64,000 nt of DNA from Tolypocladium sp. Sup5 PDA-1 (lineage: Eukaryota > Ascomycota > Sordariomycetes > Hypocreales > Ophiocordycipitaceae). The translations under genes were made by a program, and so were the position numbers. A model generated the notes under the pieces. It had not been told where the DNA came from, did not search any database, and was given only the letters and a program-made list of their open reading frames with translations. The DNA is taken from the NCBI GenBank assembly GCA_000750105.3, contig JPHH03000023.1:186001-250000 (forward strand), written 5' to 3'. This document shows, one piece after another, positions 35,593-46,765 of this stretch (position 1 is its first letter; the number at the start of each line of letters is the position of its first letter).

Positions 35593-35911
35593 GGTAGTAA
35601 ATAGGATAGATATCAATCTGAAGAGGAATGAATAGTCGCCTAGCTGCCCCAAGACAACACGGCGCGGCACCCAGCTCGCTCAGGTCCGCGATGCGCGCCC
35701 CAACCCCGTGCGGAATATTGATGATTTGCTCCAATGTGTACGTAGTACATTACCACCGCGCGTTCGCCAGCGACTCCAACCTCTTAAAGACGGAAGTGTT
35801 TGATGAGAGTACATGACAGCGCTTACTAGAAAAGTGCCAGCTCCATAACAGTTCCATGCCCTACTCACCGCAAGCCACCTAGAAAAGCAGCAGCTCCCAG
35901 ACACATCCACA

Positions 35912-36334
35912 ATGGCTGTCAAAAAACGTGGCAATGTGCAGGATGCTGCCGTGACCCTCGAGGGTTTGCTGGCGTCGGCGAAGCAAGTGATTGGGGAGCA
36001 AGGATGAACAGGAGTCGACGACGGGACGATAGAGGCCGCTGTAAAGGCGAGCTATCCAAAGTTTGCCAAAAGCGACCAGGACACTTTCATGGAATTCTTG
36101 GTGATTGCCTTGTTCACAGAGAGGGCTACGGAGGACACTTCAAATGTTACATTCAGAAAGTATATAATCGCCACTATCAGCGTATCTGCTGGAGTGTGCA
36201 CTCCACTTTTGCCTATTGATATAGTGGTTATGCGACATCAAATCCTCGACAATGCGCCATTGCGTATTCCGCAAATGAAGGAGAGCGCAGTCTTGGAAGT
36301 CGTTACAAAGGTTGCGAGGCAGCGAATCCAGTAA
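35912..36334 (+). pseudogene. Unknown protein gene with an in-frame TGA
   Basis: From ATG 35912 (MAVKKRGNVQDAAVTLEGLL) the frame meets TGA at 36005-36007 and continues in the same frame to 36334 (TGVDDGTIEAAVKASYPKFA, DTFMEFLVIALFTERATE, ending KVARQRIQ), 140 codons in all. The same frame and similar composition on both sides suggest one gene with a nonsense change. CGA to TGA would be a C-to-T transition. I do not recognise the family. No intron that would remove the TGA is visible. Confidence 0.45.
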
Positions 36335-36410
36335 GAGATGCTAGGTACGCTAAGATAATCAATCAAAGTAAAATCCAGGCTTCGCAACAGGTGTTTCTCT
36401 TGCCAACACC

Positions 36411-37862
36411 TCAAATCTTTGCCGGCCTCCAGCCGACAAAGGCGATCCGGGTGGCCACGAAAAGCATCGTCCCAATTGCGCAAGCTGCACCACCAAAGGC
36501 GATGGCATTGGTGAAGGACCCTCCGCTACTTGAAATGATGGCACCGCCAATGGGAGACCCAGTCAGCCCGGCAAATGCCGAGATTGTAAAGACTGTGCCG
36601 GTGCGGACACCAATGTCTTGAAAGGGCGAGAGCTTGGCACAGAGGGCGGGCGTGAGACTGATGCCAGCGCCCGAGGACACGCCAAAGAGCGCTGCGAACA
36701 GGATGATGGGTGCGTTGCCAGTCGAGGGGAGCCAAAGGCCGAGGATCAGGATCGACGTTAAGGCGCCCATGACGATCATTACGTTGAAGTGTCCGACTTT
36801 GTCGGCAACGGCATTGGGCACGGTGCGCCCGAAAAGGCTGGAAGCGTAGATATCAGCTGATTGCAATTATCACTAGGAGCTGGGGGGCCGGCTGGCTTTC
36901 TTACCTCGTAGCGTTCAGGATGCAGAGGAGGTATTGCGCGAGATGAGGCGACATGCCGTGGACGGTTGCGTCGGCGACGATGAACGTGAAGGGAATGAAC
37001 ATGCCCCCTGGGAGAAATATCAGTGTCGTGTACGATGTGGAGGGGCGTTTGACCAGAGCGCACAGTAGAAGAAAAAGACTGCAACAGTCCACAAGGCAAA
37101 GGCCGGCTCTCGCAGGGGCCGGACGAATGCCACAAATTCCATGGAGCGTTTCTGAGGCTTGATACGGCTTGTGAGAGCAAAGTTTGCATACAGCAAGAGC
37201 GCCAGGATCAGGAAGGCACCGCAGCGAATGGTCCAGCCGAAGCCGACTCGAGGGAGCAGATTGATGATGAGGGCTGGGAAGATGACACCGCCGAGGGATG
37301 AGCCAGCGGCAACGATGCCGAGTGCGGCGCCGCGCTTCTTGAGAAACCATGTCGATACCTAAAAAAAAACCACGACTCAGTTGGCCGACGGTTGCGAGCA
37401 TCGGGAAAGACTGGGGCATACACTTGAAAACGCAGGACTGAAAACCAGCGAGGCGCCGATGGCGGAGCAGACTGCTTGGCTCAACAGGATCTGATAGTAC
37501 GTCTTGGAGATGCTGGTCATCATCAAGCCCAACACATGCAAGAATGTGCCGGCGATGAGCAGCTAGCAGGGGCCAAAGTCCTCGAAGACCTTGCCGGCGA
37601 ACATGCCGCCAGCAAACATGAAGAAGACTGCTCAACATTAGAGACTACAAGACCGGTGGGTGGTACTGCCAGGGCCCAACGTACTCTGGAGTGAAGGTAT
37701 CCAGGCGATATCAGACAGCATGTAATTGCGGAGCTCGTTAAACTGGTAGTACTCCTGGAAGACGCCAATGACGTTGACCCATCCGAACGACACGAACAAG
37801 CAGGCAGTTGCGCCAGCGACGGCGAGCCAGGCCGTCGGCCCGCCGTCAGGATACTCATTCAC
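36411..37862 (-). pseudogene. MFS monocarboxylate-type transporter pseudogene
   Basis: Reads from MNEYPDGGPTAWLAVAGATA (37862) through YYQFNELRNYMLSDIAWI, WFLKKRGAALGIVAAGSS, SRIKPQKRSM and the last exon 36837-36411 (LFGRTVPNAVADKVGHFNVM to GWRPAKI). This is the layout of fungal MCT-like major facilitators. Clear introns include 36904-36838 (joins NAT|S LFGR) and one with a ten-T tract before its acceptor near 37362. An in-frame TAG follows GPC near 37566, consistent with TGG to TAG, a RIP-type change. Near 37010 the exon junction around a G-run does not keep frame (FFFYCALW, then MFIPFTF one base off). It is divergent from the halogenase, as if it exported that pathway's product. Confidence 0.75.
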
Positions 37863-38457
37863 CTACTGCACCCTTTCTTCCGCTTGTATGGCTTTGACAG
37901 AGTCATCTCGGGGCGCGCGGCGACATAATACTGCTCTTCTCCATCTTGGAGGTGGTGTGGTCTGACGAGGTGCAGCTTTGAGTGCGAAATATCTCGTCCA
38001 TTTCGATGGCGGCTGATGTCAATCCTGTCTGCTTCGTTTGAAAGGTGTGCTTCCAAGTAAAAAGTAGAACCAAAGTCGTTGACCTGTCGGCGAAAATGCC
38101 TAATTGAGCTCCAACTTTGTCGTTTCATGAGGCAGGGATCCACCGGGATCCAACGGACACCGACCCGAAAAGCACCGACCGAACCATCATGTATCCACCC
38201 TGACGACCGCCGCACGCCTGCCGCGGTACGAGTAAAGACCGTCGAAATTCCGTCAGTATTGACTATTACAGCCCTCGGATACCGTTGCTAGCGGGGACAC
38301 GGTCGGTGACTTCAGATAGAGTGCGCGTCATTATGCGAGACTCTATAAGGCTGGCTGGTTCTGCCATGATCTAGCTAGTCTATTGAGGTGCCATACTTCT
38401 TCGACGCGACCGACCTCTCTTCCGCACGCACTATAAACTCACACAAAACAGAGCACA
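37863..38457. promoter_or_regulatory. Divergent promoter region, MFS/halogenase
   Basis: 595 bp separate the two divergent start codons, a usual size for a shared fungal promoter. TATAAA at 38432-38437 serves the halogenase. CCG/CGG triplets are frequent around 38140-38230, but I could not single out a regulator site. Confidence 0.5.
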
Positions 38458-40473
38458 ATGTCTATTCCAGAGTATACTAAAGTCCTCGTCGTCGGTGATG
38501 GCCCGGCCGGCTCGTACGCAGCCTCGGCGTTGACCCGGGAGGGAATCGACACTATCGTCCTCGAATGCGACAAGTTCCCCAGGTGAGCGTAGCCAGACGA
38601 ATGCCACCCCAGTTGGCAAGGGACTTACTTGGTTCTAAATCATCCGTAGATACCATATAGGAGAGAGCATGCTGCCATCCTTGCGCCACTTCTTCAGGTT
38701 TGTCGACCTCGACGAGACTTTCGTTGCGCATAGCTTCTACAAGAAGGTACGTCACAAAAGGGCCAGACCGGACCTTGCTAGGCAAAAACTGACAATCTTG
38801 CTTGCACAGGTTGGTGCAGCCTTTGTATTGAACAAGAAGGACCCAGCTTGTGAGTCGACAAGCCATTCTCGAACGAACTGTCATTTAGAGCTCGCTTTCC
38901 TAATGCCGCACAGATACCGACTTCGTTGGCGCCGGTGGCCCAAACGCCTATTCTTGGAACTTTATCCGCTCCAAGGCCGACGACCTCATCTTCAGACATG
39001 CGGGCAAGAGCGGCGCTCAAATCTTCGATGGCGTCAAGGTCTCGGCCATTGAATTTGCGCCCCACGAAGGCCCAAGTACCACCGACGACAAGACTCTGGA
39101 CCCCGGCCGCCCCGTGTCAGCTACCTGGACGCGCAAGGAGGACGGCACCTCGGGCGTAATTAAATTCGACTACATTGTTGACGCCAGCGGTCGGATGGGC
39201 ATCATGAGCACAAAATACCTCAAGAATCGCCATTTCAACTAGGGTCTCAAGAATGTTGCCAGCTGGGGCTACTGGCAGGGCGCCGGACGTTACGGTGTCG
39301 GGACGCCACAGGAGGGCGTTCCTTACTTCGAGGCTCTCTCAGGTTTGCATTGCATTCGTGTCTCGTCGGTCGAAAATGTTGCTGATATTTTCCAACTCCA
39401 GATGGCAGCGGCTGGGCCTGGTTCATTCCTCTACACAACGGCACCACGTCCGTCGGCGTGGTCATAAACCAGGAGATCGCTACCCGCAAGAAGAAGGAGA
39501 TGGGCTCTCCAGGCGGCAAGGTATTCTACTTAGAAATGCTCAAGGCTATGCCTAGAATACTCGGACCAATGCTCAAGGATGCCACGCTTATTTGTGATGA
39601 AATCAAGGCCGCATCCGACTGGTCGTATAGCGCCTCATCCTACGCAAGCTACAACGCCGCATTGTCGGCGACGCCGGCTGCTTCATTGACCCTTTCTTCT
39701 CGTCAGGGGTCCACCTAGCCGTGGCTAGTGGGCTTTCGGCTACCACAACCATCTGCGCCCCTGTCAAGGGTCAATGCAGCGAACGCGAGGCTCTCGAGTG
39801 GCACTCGAAAAAGGTTGCTGAAGGTTACACTCGCTTCCTGCTTATAGTCCTGAGCGCACTCAAGCAAATCAGGGAGCATGACGACCCTGTATTTAGCGAC
39901 TGGGACGAAGCAGGCTTTGAGCGCGCGTTTGCCCACTTCCGACCTAAGGTAGTGAGTGTCTCGGTTGAGCTGAGCAGACAGATCCCCTTCAACCCCAATC
40001 GTTGCTGACGAATTGCAGTAATTCAAGGGACTGCCGACGTCCACGGCAAGCTCACCCAAGACGAAGTGTCCAAGACAGTTGACTTTTGCTTGAACGCCTT
40101 CGCGCCCGTGGACGCCGCCAAGCGCGACGCTGTCCTGAAAAGGGTCGAAGACCTGAAGATCTCTGGCAGTGCGCAGAATCACAAAGAGCTTGAGGCGTAC
40201 CTCTCTCCCGAGGAGATGCACATCCTCAACACTGTGCGCGCTCGAGAGATGGTGCGTTCGGAGGACACGGTCAACATTGACACCTTCACCTCCGACATCA
40301 TCGACGGTCGTGCCCTCAATATGGTCCACGGCTCTCTCGGCCTCATATCTGCGCAAGAGGCCGCCAAGAAAGTGGCCAAGAAGTCCAGCGACGTCATTGG
40401 TCAACTCATGGGCGAGGACAAGAAGTTTCCTCACAGCGATCAGCAAGCCACGGCTTCGATCGCTAGCAATTGA
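38458..40473 (+). pseudogene. Flavin-dependent halogenase pseudogene
   Basis: Introns fit at 38583-38649, 38747-38809, 38850-38913 and 39343-39401, plus one near 39950-40019. The family marks are the FAD Rossmann motif VVGDGPAGSYAA (usual GGGPAGS), YHIGESMLPSLRHF, the halogenase WxWxIP motif as WAWFIPL (39415-39435), and DAGCFIDPFFSSGVHLA. The C-terminal extension (IQGTADVHGKLT ... SDQQATASIASN) is that of fungal phenol/tryptophan-type halogenases acting on secondary metabolites. There are two clear breaks. TAG at 39240-39242 lies in RHFN*GLKNVA, where Gln is expected (CAG to TAG, RIP-type). One base is missing near 39655-39662, after SYASYNA. The last intron also does not rejoin in frame with canonical sites. 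It probably chlorinated a product of the nearby pathway before decay. Confidence 0.85.
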
Positions 40474-40839
40474 CGAGCAATGGGAATGGCAAACGTAGAT
40501 ATTTTCAACCTCAACAGGCCCGTAGACTAGTTAAGGCAGAAAAAATGCGGCAATGATTCCGTCAAGTGGAATCACGAGTTCCCTTTGCACTGTGACTGTA
40601 GCAGTCAGATGATCTCCGTAACAAGACTGAATCGGTGAGGTAAATCAGCCGATAATTTACACATGCGACCAAGTTTCTGACTTAGCCCGTGTCCGAGCGC
40701 GTCCGAGTACAGCCCAAGACAAATCGCGCATGTAAGAAACGTCTTGCTAGCTATAAAGTCCGCGTATTCCATTGATTGTGAAAAAGACAGGAATCAGATG
40801 CGCGGCTTGGAAAGATTGCGCCACTTCGCCATAAATATA

Positions 40840-42228
40840 TCAGCGTACTTTAGATGGCTCCCCTCGACCACTTCTAGTTCCACTGCACGTTCTATAAGCC
40901 TTTACTCTTTCATCCACATTGCCAGCCACGCCCTGCAATCGGTCGTTCTCGGTCCGCAGCTCGGCATAAAGATCTGGTGAGGAGTCTAGTGCCCCCAAGA
41001 GAACGATTTTCAGTATCTGATGGAAGAAGCGCAGGAAAGACACTGAAATAAGCTCAGGGCCAGGAGGTCTGATATCCGTATGAACGAGTTCAAGATTAAT
41101 GAGCCACGATTCTAACGAGTCCAGCAGAGATGCCTTCTCGGATAGTAGTCGAAGAGCGTTTCCTGCCGATTCGACATGCGATACCTTGCCGAGAAATTCA
41201 AGCGTCGATGCAGCGATCCTTGTAAGCTCTGTCCGCATGTCGGGTGCAATCGTGCGAAGATTGCGAGATTCAACAGTCTGTTGATGCGGCGACATCAAAC
41301 ACACAGACACCTTCGTCCCGCTTATATCGGCTGTTGCTGGAGGATCCGCGAACTTGCATGGTGCAGCGAACAGCTTGATGATGAAAACATCTAGCAAGGG
41401 TAGCTGGTCATGGTGTGCTGGCACCAATTTATTTGCAGCAACAAAATTTGGCCTTGCCCGATACTCGTGCATGATGCTGAGTCCTTGAATGATGTGCTGG
41501 GCCATGGCAACGTAATTCCCCCGCACTTGCTCAATGCTGATGAAGATCTGACAGCAAAGTAATGCTGACTTCAACCCGTTGGAGCCCGGAGACGACAAGT
41601 TGGACGCGAGACCCCCTAAAGCCATACAGTATTGCTGGAGGCCATAGTCATAGCCATAGCTCGGGGTTTGCTGCGCGACAGACGCTGCAACGTCTCCAGA
41701 CGTCTCGAGATGTTCCCGAAGAGCTCTGAGAGACAAGACTGCGTGTCGTATCGGCGCATCAGTCAAGCTGGCTTGGAGGACTTGCCTGGCTTCTTCATGA
41801 CAGCCTAGCTTCACGTCGAATATGGTCTTGGTTGAGAAGTAACGATTGAGGAGGTCGATGTCCTGAGGGGCGATCTCAGTCAAGGTCGGCCGGATAGGTT
41901 GTAAACCAGCGCCTGACTTGATGCCGCCAGCATAAGCGTTGTTGATGGATTGACTGGTAAAAAATCTAAAGGGAGACTCGTAGCCGTCGCAAGTACGACC
42001 AGTGTCGACACATTTTTGGCAAAATGGCTTGTTCTCGTCGCATTTGACCTTTCTTATTCTATTGCTAAGTGAGCACAATTACTGCAGAGCTGACCTCCCG
42101 TCTAAAGCCTTAATCTTGGGGTGTAGACCGGTGATGGGATTTGAGACTGACCTGCAGGTTGCACAACCAGTTTTCACCTTGGTTCTATATTGGATGTTCC
42201 GTTTGCGGGCGACGAGGCTTCCGTCCAT
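40840..42228 (-). CDS. Zn2Cys6 transcription factor of the metabolite region
   Basis: Exon 1 42228-42152 and exon 2 42058-40840, with a 93-bp intron (GTCAGT...CAATAG) splitting the zinc cluster and joining AG|A (Arg). This gives 431 residues. The joined cluster runs from GCATCR into IRKVKCDENKPFCQKCVDTG and on to RTCDGY, the classical Zn2Cys6 spacing. The body resembles the fungal-specific regulator domain (LNRYFSTKTIFDVKL, AVLSLRALREHLE, YCMALGGL, LLCCQIFISIEQVRGNY, HIIQGLSIMHEYR). A longer start at 42303 is possible, but MDGSLVARKRNIQYRTKVK fits the usual N-terminus. It lies between halogenase and NRPS, so it is the best candidate for the pathway regulator. No disruption was seen. Confidence 0.85.
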
Positions 42229-42907
42229 CGTTGGGCGGGGGGTAGGACATTCACGCTTATCGCGCAACACCCTACAGACGAGAGAAAGATTCGTAGCAGG
42301 CAAGAAATCCGAGCAGACGAATTAAATAATGCACCTTGATTTATTACCGGGACCCAGAGGCAGGCGAGTGTGTCGCTTCGGGTTAAGTGTATTGTTAAGG
42401 TGTCGCACGGTAGGGGAGGGGGCCCTTTATCTAGAGTATTGCTATTTACACGCGCTCATACTTCGTACTTCGTACCTCTATTTGCATGCGCAGCCCTGGT
42501 CGAAAATCCACCTTCCCCGCCACCCTCCTACCGGCCACGACTCCACATTAAATTTCTATGCATGCATACTCATATACATAGGGACGAGTAGTGTTATATA
42601 AATATGCAACGCGTACTATCCGTTTAACCGTAGTAACGCCGTACTTAAGTCGCAAATAGGGATTACGGCTAATTAGGACGCCGCCCTGCCTGCGGTACCC
42701 TAATTTATTAGTAAATGCTACTATAATAGAAGTCCTAGCGATTCCGACTAGTATAAATCGCTATATTCAGTATAAATTACTAGAATTAATATAACAACGT
42801 AAATAGAAGTGATTAAATTGCTAGGCACCTTAAAGGACGTATAGTATATGCAGTTATAGTCCGTGTTAAATATAAATTAATAGACGTTAGTAGCTAACTG
42901 CTCGCGA
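42229..42907. other. AT-rich intergenic, decayed repeat
   Basis: The right part (42600-42900) is very rich in TA steps and TAG/TTA triplets, as expected of RIP-mutated repeats. No gene seen. Confidence 0.5.
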
Positions 42908-43010
42908 ATATAGTAGAAGAAGAAGAAGAAGTTTATTACGCTAGCTAGCTACTACGAGCTCTAGATCTTGTACTTTTAACTAATATAGGAAAAACCCTCG
43001 AGGGGAAGAA
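42908..43010 (-). mobile_element. Inverted 3'-end copy of the (TTC)n-tailed element
   Basis: In reverse orientation this repeats about 29604-29704: a (GAA)n tract (about 42913-42930), then GTTTATTACG, AGCTAGCTA, GAGCTCTAGATCTT and AGGAAAAACCC in the same order and spacing. Only about 100 bp of the element are present (5'-truncated). Its truncated end abuts the NRPS thiolation-domain remnant at 43012. Confidence 0.7.
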
Positions 43011-43011
43011 A

Positions 43012-46000
43012 CTACGGCCTCGATAGCTTGTTTTCCCTGGAGCTTCGAAATTGGATTCGACGGAGTTTGGACGTTGACACGGCGCTCAAGGACATCACTA
43101 CCGCAAGAGATTTGAAGGCTCTACTGGATCGGATTCTTTCCTGATGAAAAGCACGGTATCCGTCTCGATGCCTTTACAAAGTAAAAACCTTGCGGATGCC
43201 ACTGCGGACAGTGAGTCGATATCTGGCTTTTCCAGCCCGCCGGTCGACGGTCAGGTTTTTTCAAGCTGTTCCCCTCTCGCCCTTCCGGAGCTTGCTTCTC
43301 TCATCAGATGGGTCCGAGGAGCCGGCATCAAAAGCAAATACCAGCTTTCAGTATTCCTTTGAGAATACGAAGGTGCATGTCAGCGCTGCTCGCGTTGAGG
43401 GCGCGCTTCGCAAGCTGGTTAGCCACCATCCAATGCTCCGCGCTCGCCTCCAACGACGCAATAGTGATGGAATATGGGTTCAGGAAATACTGTCGGCTTC
43501 TCAAACGCCTCTTCTATTCCGTCTGCATACCCTGAAAACCCCTGTGTAGATGGGCGAAATCCCCGATGCCACCGCACGACTTCTATCGGAGCCTGCACAC
43601 GACTCCGTGCTTGTGGCAAACTTGATTCTTTCCCCGTGCAGATCTTTGTTGCTACTCACTTCACACTACCTCGCTATTGACGGTGTCTCTTGGAACATCC
43701 TCTGCAAAGATCTTGAAGTATTGCTCACGGACGCGAACCCAAGTCTATCTTCAAGCGGCTCCTTCGCTCAGTGGGTTCAGAACCAAATTAGTCATTTCCC
43801 CAAGACAATCGGCTCTGAGCTACCACGAGCGGATACTGGGTTCTGGAATCTACACAAGGAAGGCACGCAGGACCACAGAATGGTTGAGCGTCACCTATTG
43901 ATCGACTCGGATGTGACCGAGAGAATCTTCGGGGCTTGCAATGGCCCCTTGAATACCAAGCCGGTCGAGCTGGTGTTAACTGCCGTATTGTTGTCTTTTA
44001 GGAAGACATTCAGTGATCGAGGCTCAGCATGACGGACGTGAGATAGGGGACATATCCTTGGACACATGGGGCCGCACAGTGGGTTGTTTCGCTACTCTGG
44101 TGCCTATCGTTGCAGAAATCGTGTGGGGCGCATCAGTAGAAAAAGCAGTAGCCACGGTCAAAGATGCTTACCGGGAAGTTCTGCATGACAGGTCAAGCCA
44201 GTTTGCATCATGTATGCTTGGGCGTGATCCTCTAAGCCCGTCCGACGTGGAGGTGCTGTTCAACTTCAAAGACGGACAGACAACCATGAATGGCGCCACC
44301 ATGGCGGAGCCCCAACTTCTGGGTTTGCTGAGGGTCTCGGCTGAGTCTCACGAGCGGCAACTGCACTTCAGGATCAGCTACAGTAGCGGCATTGCATATC
44401 AAGACCGTCTCGTTTCCTGGGTCACCGAACTCGAAACGGCACTGGGGGGGCTCACATCGCAACTTCCGTTCAAGGAGCCCAAGCTGATCTAGAGCGAGAT
44501 ACCTCTGCTTGGTATAAGAGACGAAGAGCTAGAGAGCATTCAGGATCACCTCCAGTCGATTGGCTTCGACATTTTCAACGTGGAATCGGTGTTGCCCTGT
44601 GCGCCAGTACAAGAGGGAATACCGTTCGCCCAGTTGAAAAGTCAGCGGCACCAATACTGGGAGCGCTTGACGCTGAAACTGACACCAGAAGGTGCCACCG
44701 AATGCGTCGATGTTGACAAGGTCGCCGCGGCCTGGAAAGCCCTCTGCATGGCTCAACCCATGCTCAGAACCGTCTTCACGAGCTCTCCATCGAGCGTGGG
44801 CGCCTTCCAGCAAGTTATTCTGAAGAAGACGGACCCCTCCATTTCTCATGCGACTGTCGAATTGCAGACAGGACTCAAATCGATCCTGGAGACCATGGAA
44901 GAACCGCACTTTGCTGCGGCGCAACCACCACACCATGTACATCTCACTCAGGCGTCCGGCTCTGTCGTTTACGCAACCTTTTATATGAGCCACACTCTCT
45001 TCGATGACCGATCATTCCGACTCATTGGTCAGCAGCTCCGTCAGGCGTACGCAAACTTGGCTAGTATACCCAAAGGTCTCGACCATAGCAGGTATATCGG
45101 CTGGGTTCGGAGTCATCCAGAGGCAGCGAAGGACTACTGGAAAGCCCACCTGTCTGGCACTCAACCGTGCCTCATCTCGGTTCTGAGTTCTTCCGAGTTA
45201 AGTCTCCTGGACAAGGGCTTGCCACCTTATGTCGATGTATCAATCAACCAACCCCGCCTGATCCATCCATTCTGTCGCCAACACGGTGTAACTGTCGCAA
45301 ACTTGGTGCAAGTTGCGTGGGGTATCGTCTTACGTCAATGCAACGGATCGCAGTCAGTGACTTTCGGCTGTGGCCAGTCCCAGATAGGGGCCGTCGAAGG
45401 TGATTAAATGACGCTGGGGCCGCTCCTCACGAACATGATCTGTAGACTTGACGTGGGTCCAGGAACGACCCCTCTGGAATTGTTGAAGAGGGGAAGAGAC
45501 GATTCCTTACGTGCCCTGGAGCTGCCTAGCTATTCCATGGGCGAACTCCATGAGGCAATTGGCCTCGGGTAAGTATCACTTTTCGACACGGCAATGACAA
45601 TCGTCCGTTTCCCTCCTGAAAACTCTACGACCGCGGATGGTATCCGGGTCGAGTTCTTGACGCCGGAGGAAAATCCCACCGAGGTAGGTTCTTATGTCCA
45701 TCCAGAATGCTGATGTACGCGCTGACATGAGCTACTTACTCTCTAGTATGCCATAACAGTGGGTGTAGGCTACGATAATGACAGAATCCTGGCCAGGCTG
45801 TGGTACGATGCTGCCAGGGTCTCCCGGTCATTAGCAGCACAAATCGGGCCTTTGTTTGCAGCCGTGGCAATGAAGATTGTCAGTGACCCAGACCAGTCGA
45901 TTGAGGCTTTCGAGTCGTCAATCATCAAACCATCAGCGACCTTTTCAACTCAAGATGTTGCAAAAAGCGTATATCGTGAGGCAGCTTCTCAGTGCGAAGT

Positions 46001-46323
46001 TGCGACCAGCTCGCCCGAGGATATATATCCCTGCAGTCCTTTACAGCAACAGCAGGCCCAGGCATCTGTGCAGTTACAGAGCGGGGGTTATATGGACCAG
46101 TACGTCTTCAGAGTGCCGAAAGATGTGTCAACGATCAGACTTCACGACGCATGGGATGCCGTGGCAGCGGCCAGCCCTGTGCTACGTACACGAATCGTAT
46201 CTCTAAGGCACGGCGGTGTTTGTCAAGTCACCGTGAGAGCCACGCCGGGCTGGAATGGAGAGGCATCCCTCTGATTATCTCCAATGGGACAGGGACTTTC
46301 GCATCCGCTATGGCGGGCCACTG
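43012..46323 (+). pseudogene. NRPS pseudogene, left part: T-E-C-C(start)
   Basis: Order: a thiolation-domain end (YGLDSLFSLELRNW, 43014-43140) that begins at the repeat boundary; an epimerization domain (LSPFRSLLLSS, SHHPMLRARL, core SHYLAIDGVSWNIL near 43660, GREIGDISLDTWGRTVGCFA, LFNFKDGQ; to about 44480); a condensation-type domain (ESVLPCAPVQEGIPF from 44584, core MSHTLFDDRSF where HHxxxDG is expected, GPLLTNMICRLDV; intron 45684-45746; to about 45950); then the start of a second condensation domain (EDIYPCSPLQQQQAQ from 46016, PKDVSTIRLHDAWDAV). Breaks: TAG 43547-43549, TAG 44490-44492, TAA 45405-45407, TAA 45570-45572, all in frame and derivable from CAG or CAA; a shift near 43250; and a shift near 46270. 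The LTR element inserts at 46324. Confidence 0.88.
46319..46323 (+). repeat. Target-site duplication, left copy (CACTG)
   Basis: CACTG directly before the left LTR, repeated at 52120-52124 directly after the right LTR. Confidence 0.95.
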
Positions 46324-46491
46324 TGTGAGGGAACGATCATGTGACTTTCATACTTTATGAATGGCCTCATTTTATGAATATTGTGTAAATAGCTTAAGTC
46401 AGAGTTTTCCTTAGGAATCTCTTTCTCTCGTTATAAACAATCATTTTACCCAAGTTGCACCTGACCTCGTTCGTGCGCTTGTCCCGTCACA
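46324..46491 (+). repeat. Left LTR, 168 bp
   Basis: Starts TGTGAGGGAACG and ends CCCGTCACA (TG...CA ends). It matches 51952-52119 along its whole length with six differences, at 46325, 46359, 46368, 46385, 46433 and 46463. Confidence 0.97.
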
Positions 46492-46765
46492 TATTGTTTA
46501 CCAGTACCACGATACGGTATATCACTATCCCCGACGTGAATATCGCCAGCTCCTCTCCAAACGTCACCACTGCACCAAAACCTCACCACAACACCCCTGC
46601 AAGCAGAAGTTTCACCTATCTCTCTTATTACCAAATTAACCACACTAACCAAACCTTAACGAAACGTAACGAAACATAACGAACGAATCTATCAACTCTA
46701 CCTATAATATAACCGCAATCGTCCATAACGTCATAGATAGCGATACTCCCACTCCCGTCGATCGA

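Noticed and set aside
43060..43140. Thiolation piece read as a PKS acyl-carrier domain
   Set aside because: The GLDSL motif is also found in NRPS carriers, and no ketosynthase or other PKS domain is in the window.
45569..45580. GTAAGTAT after GLG in the NRPS as an intron donor
   Set aside because: No acceptor before the next coding block, and the frame continues sensibly (VSLFDTAMTIVRF) through the TAA, so a nonsense codon fits better.
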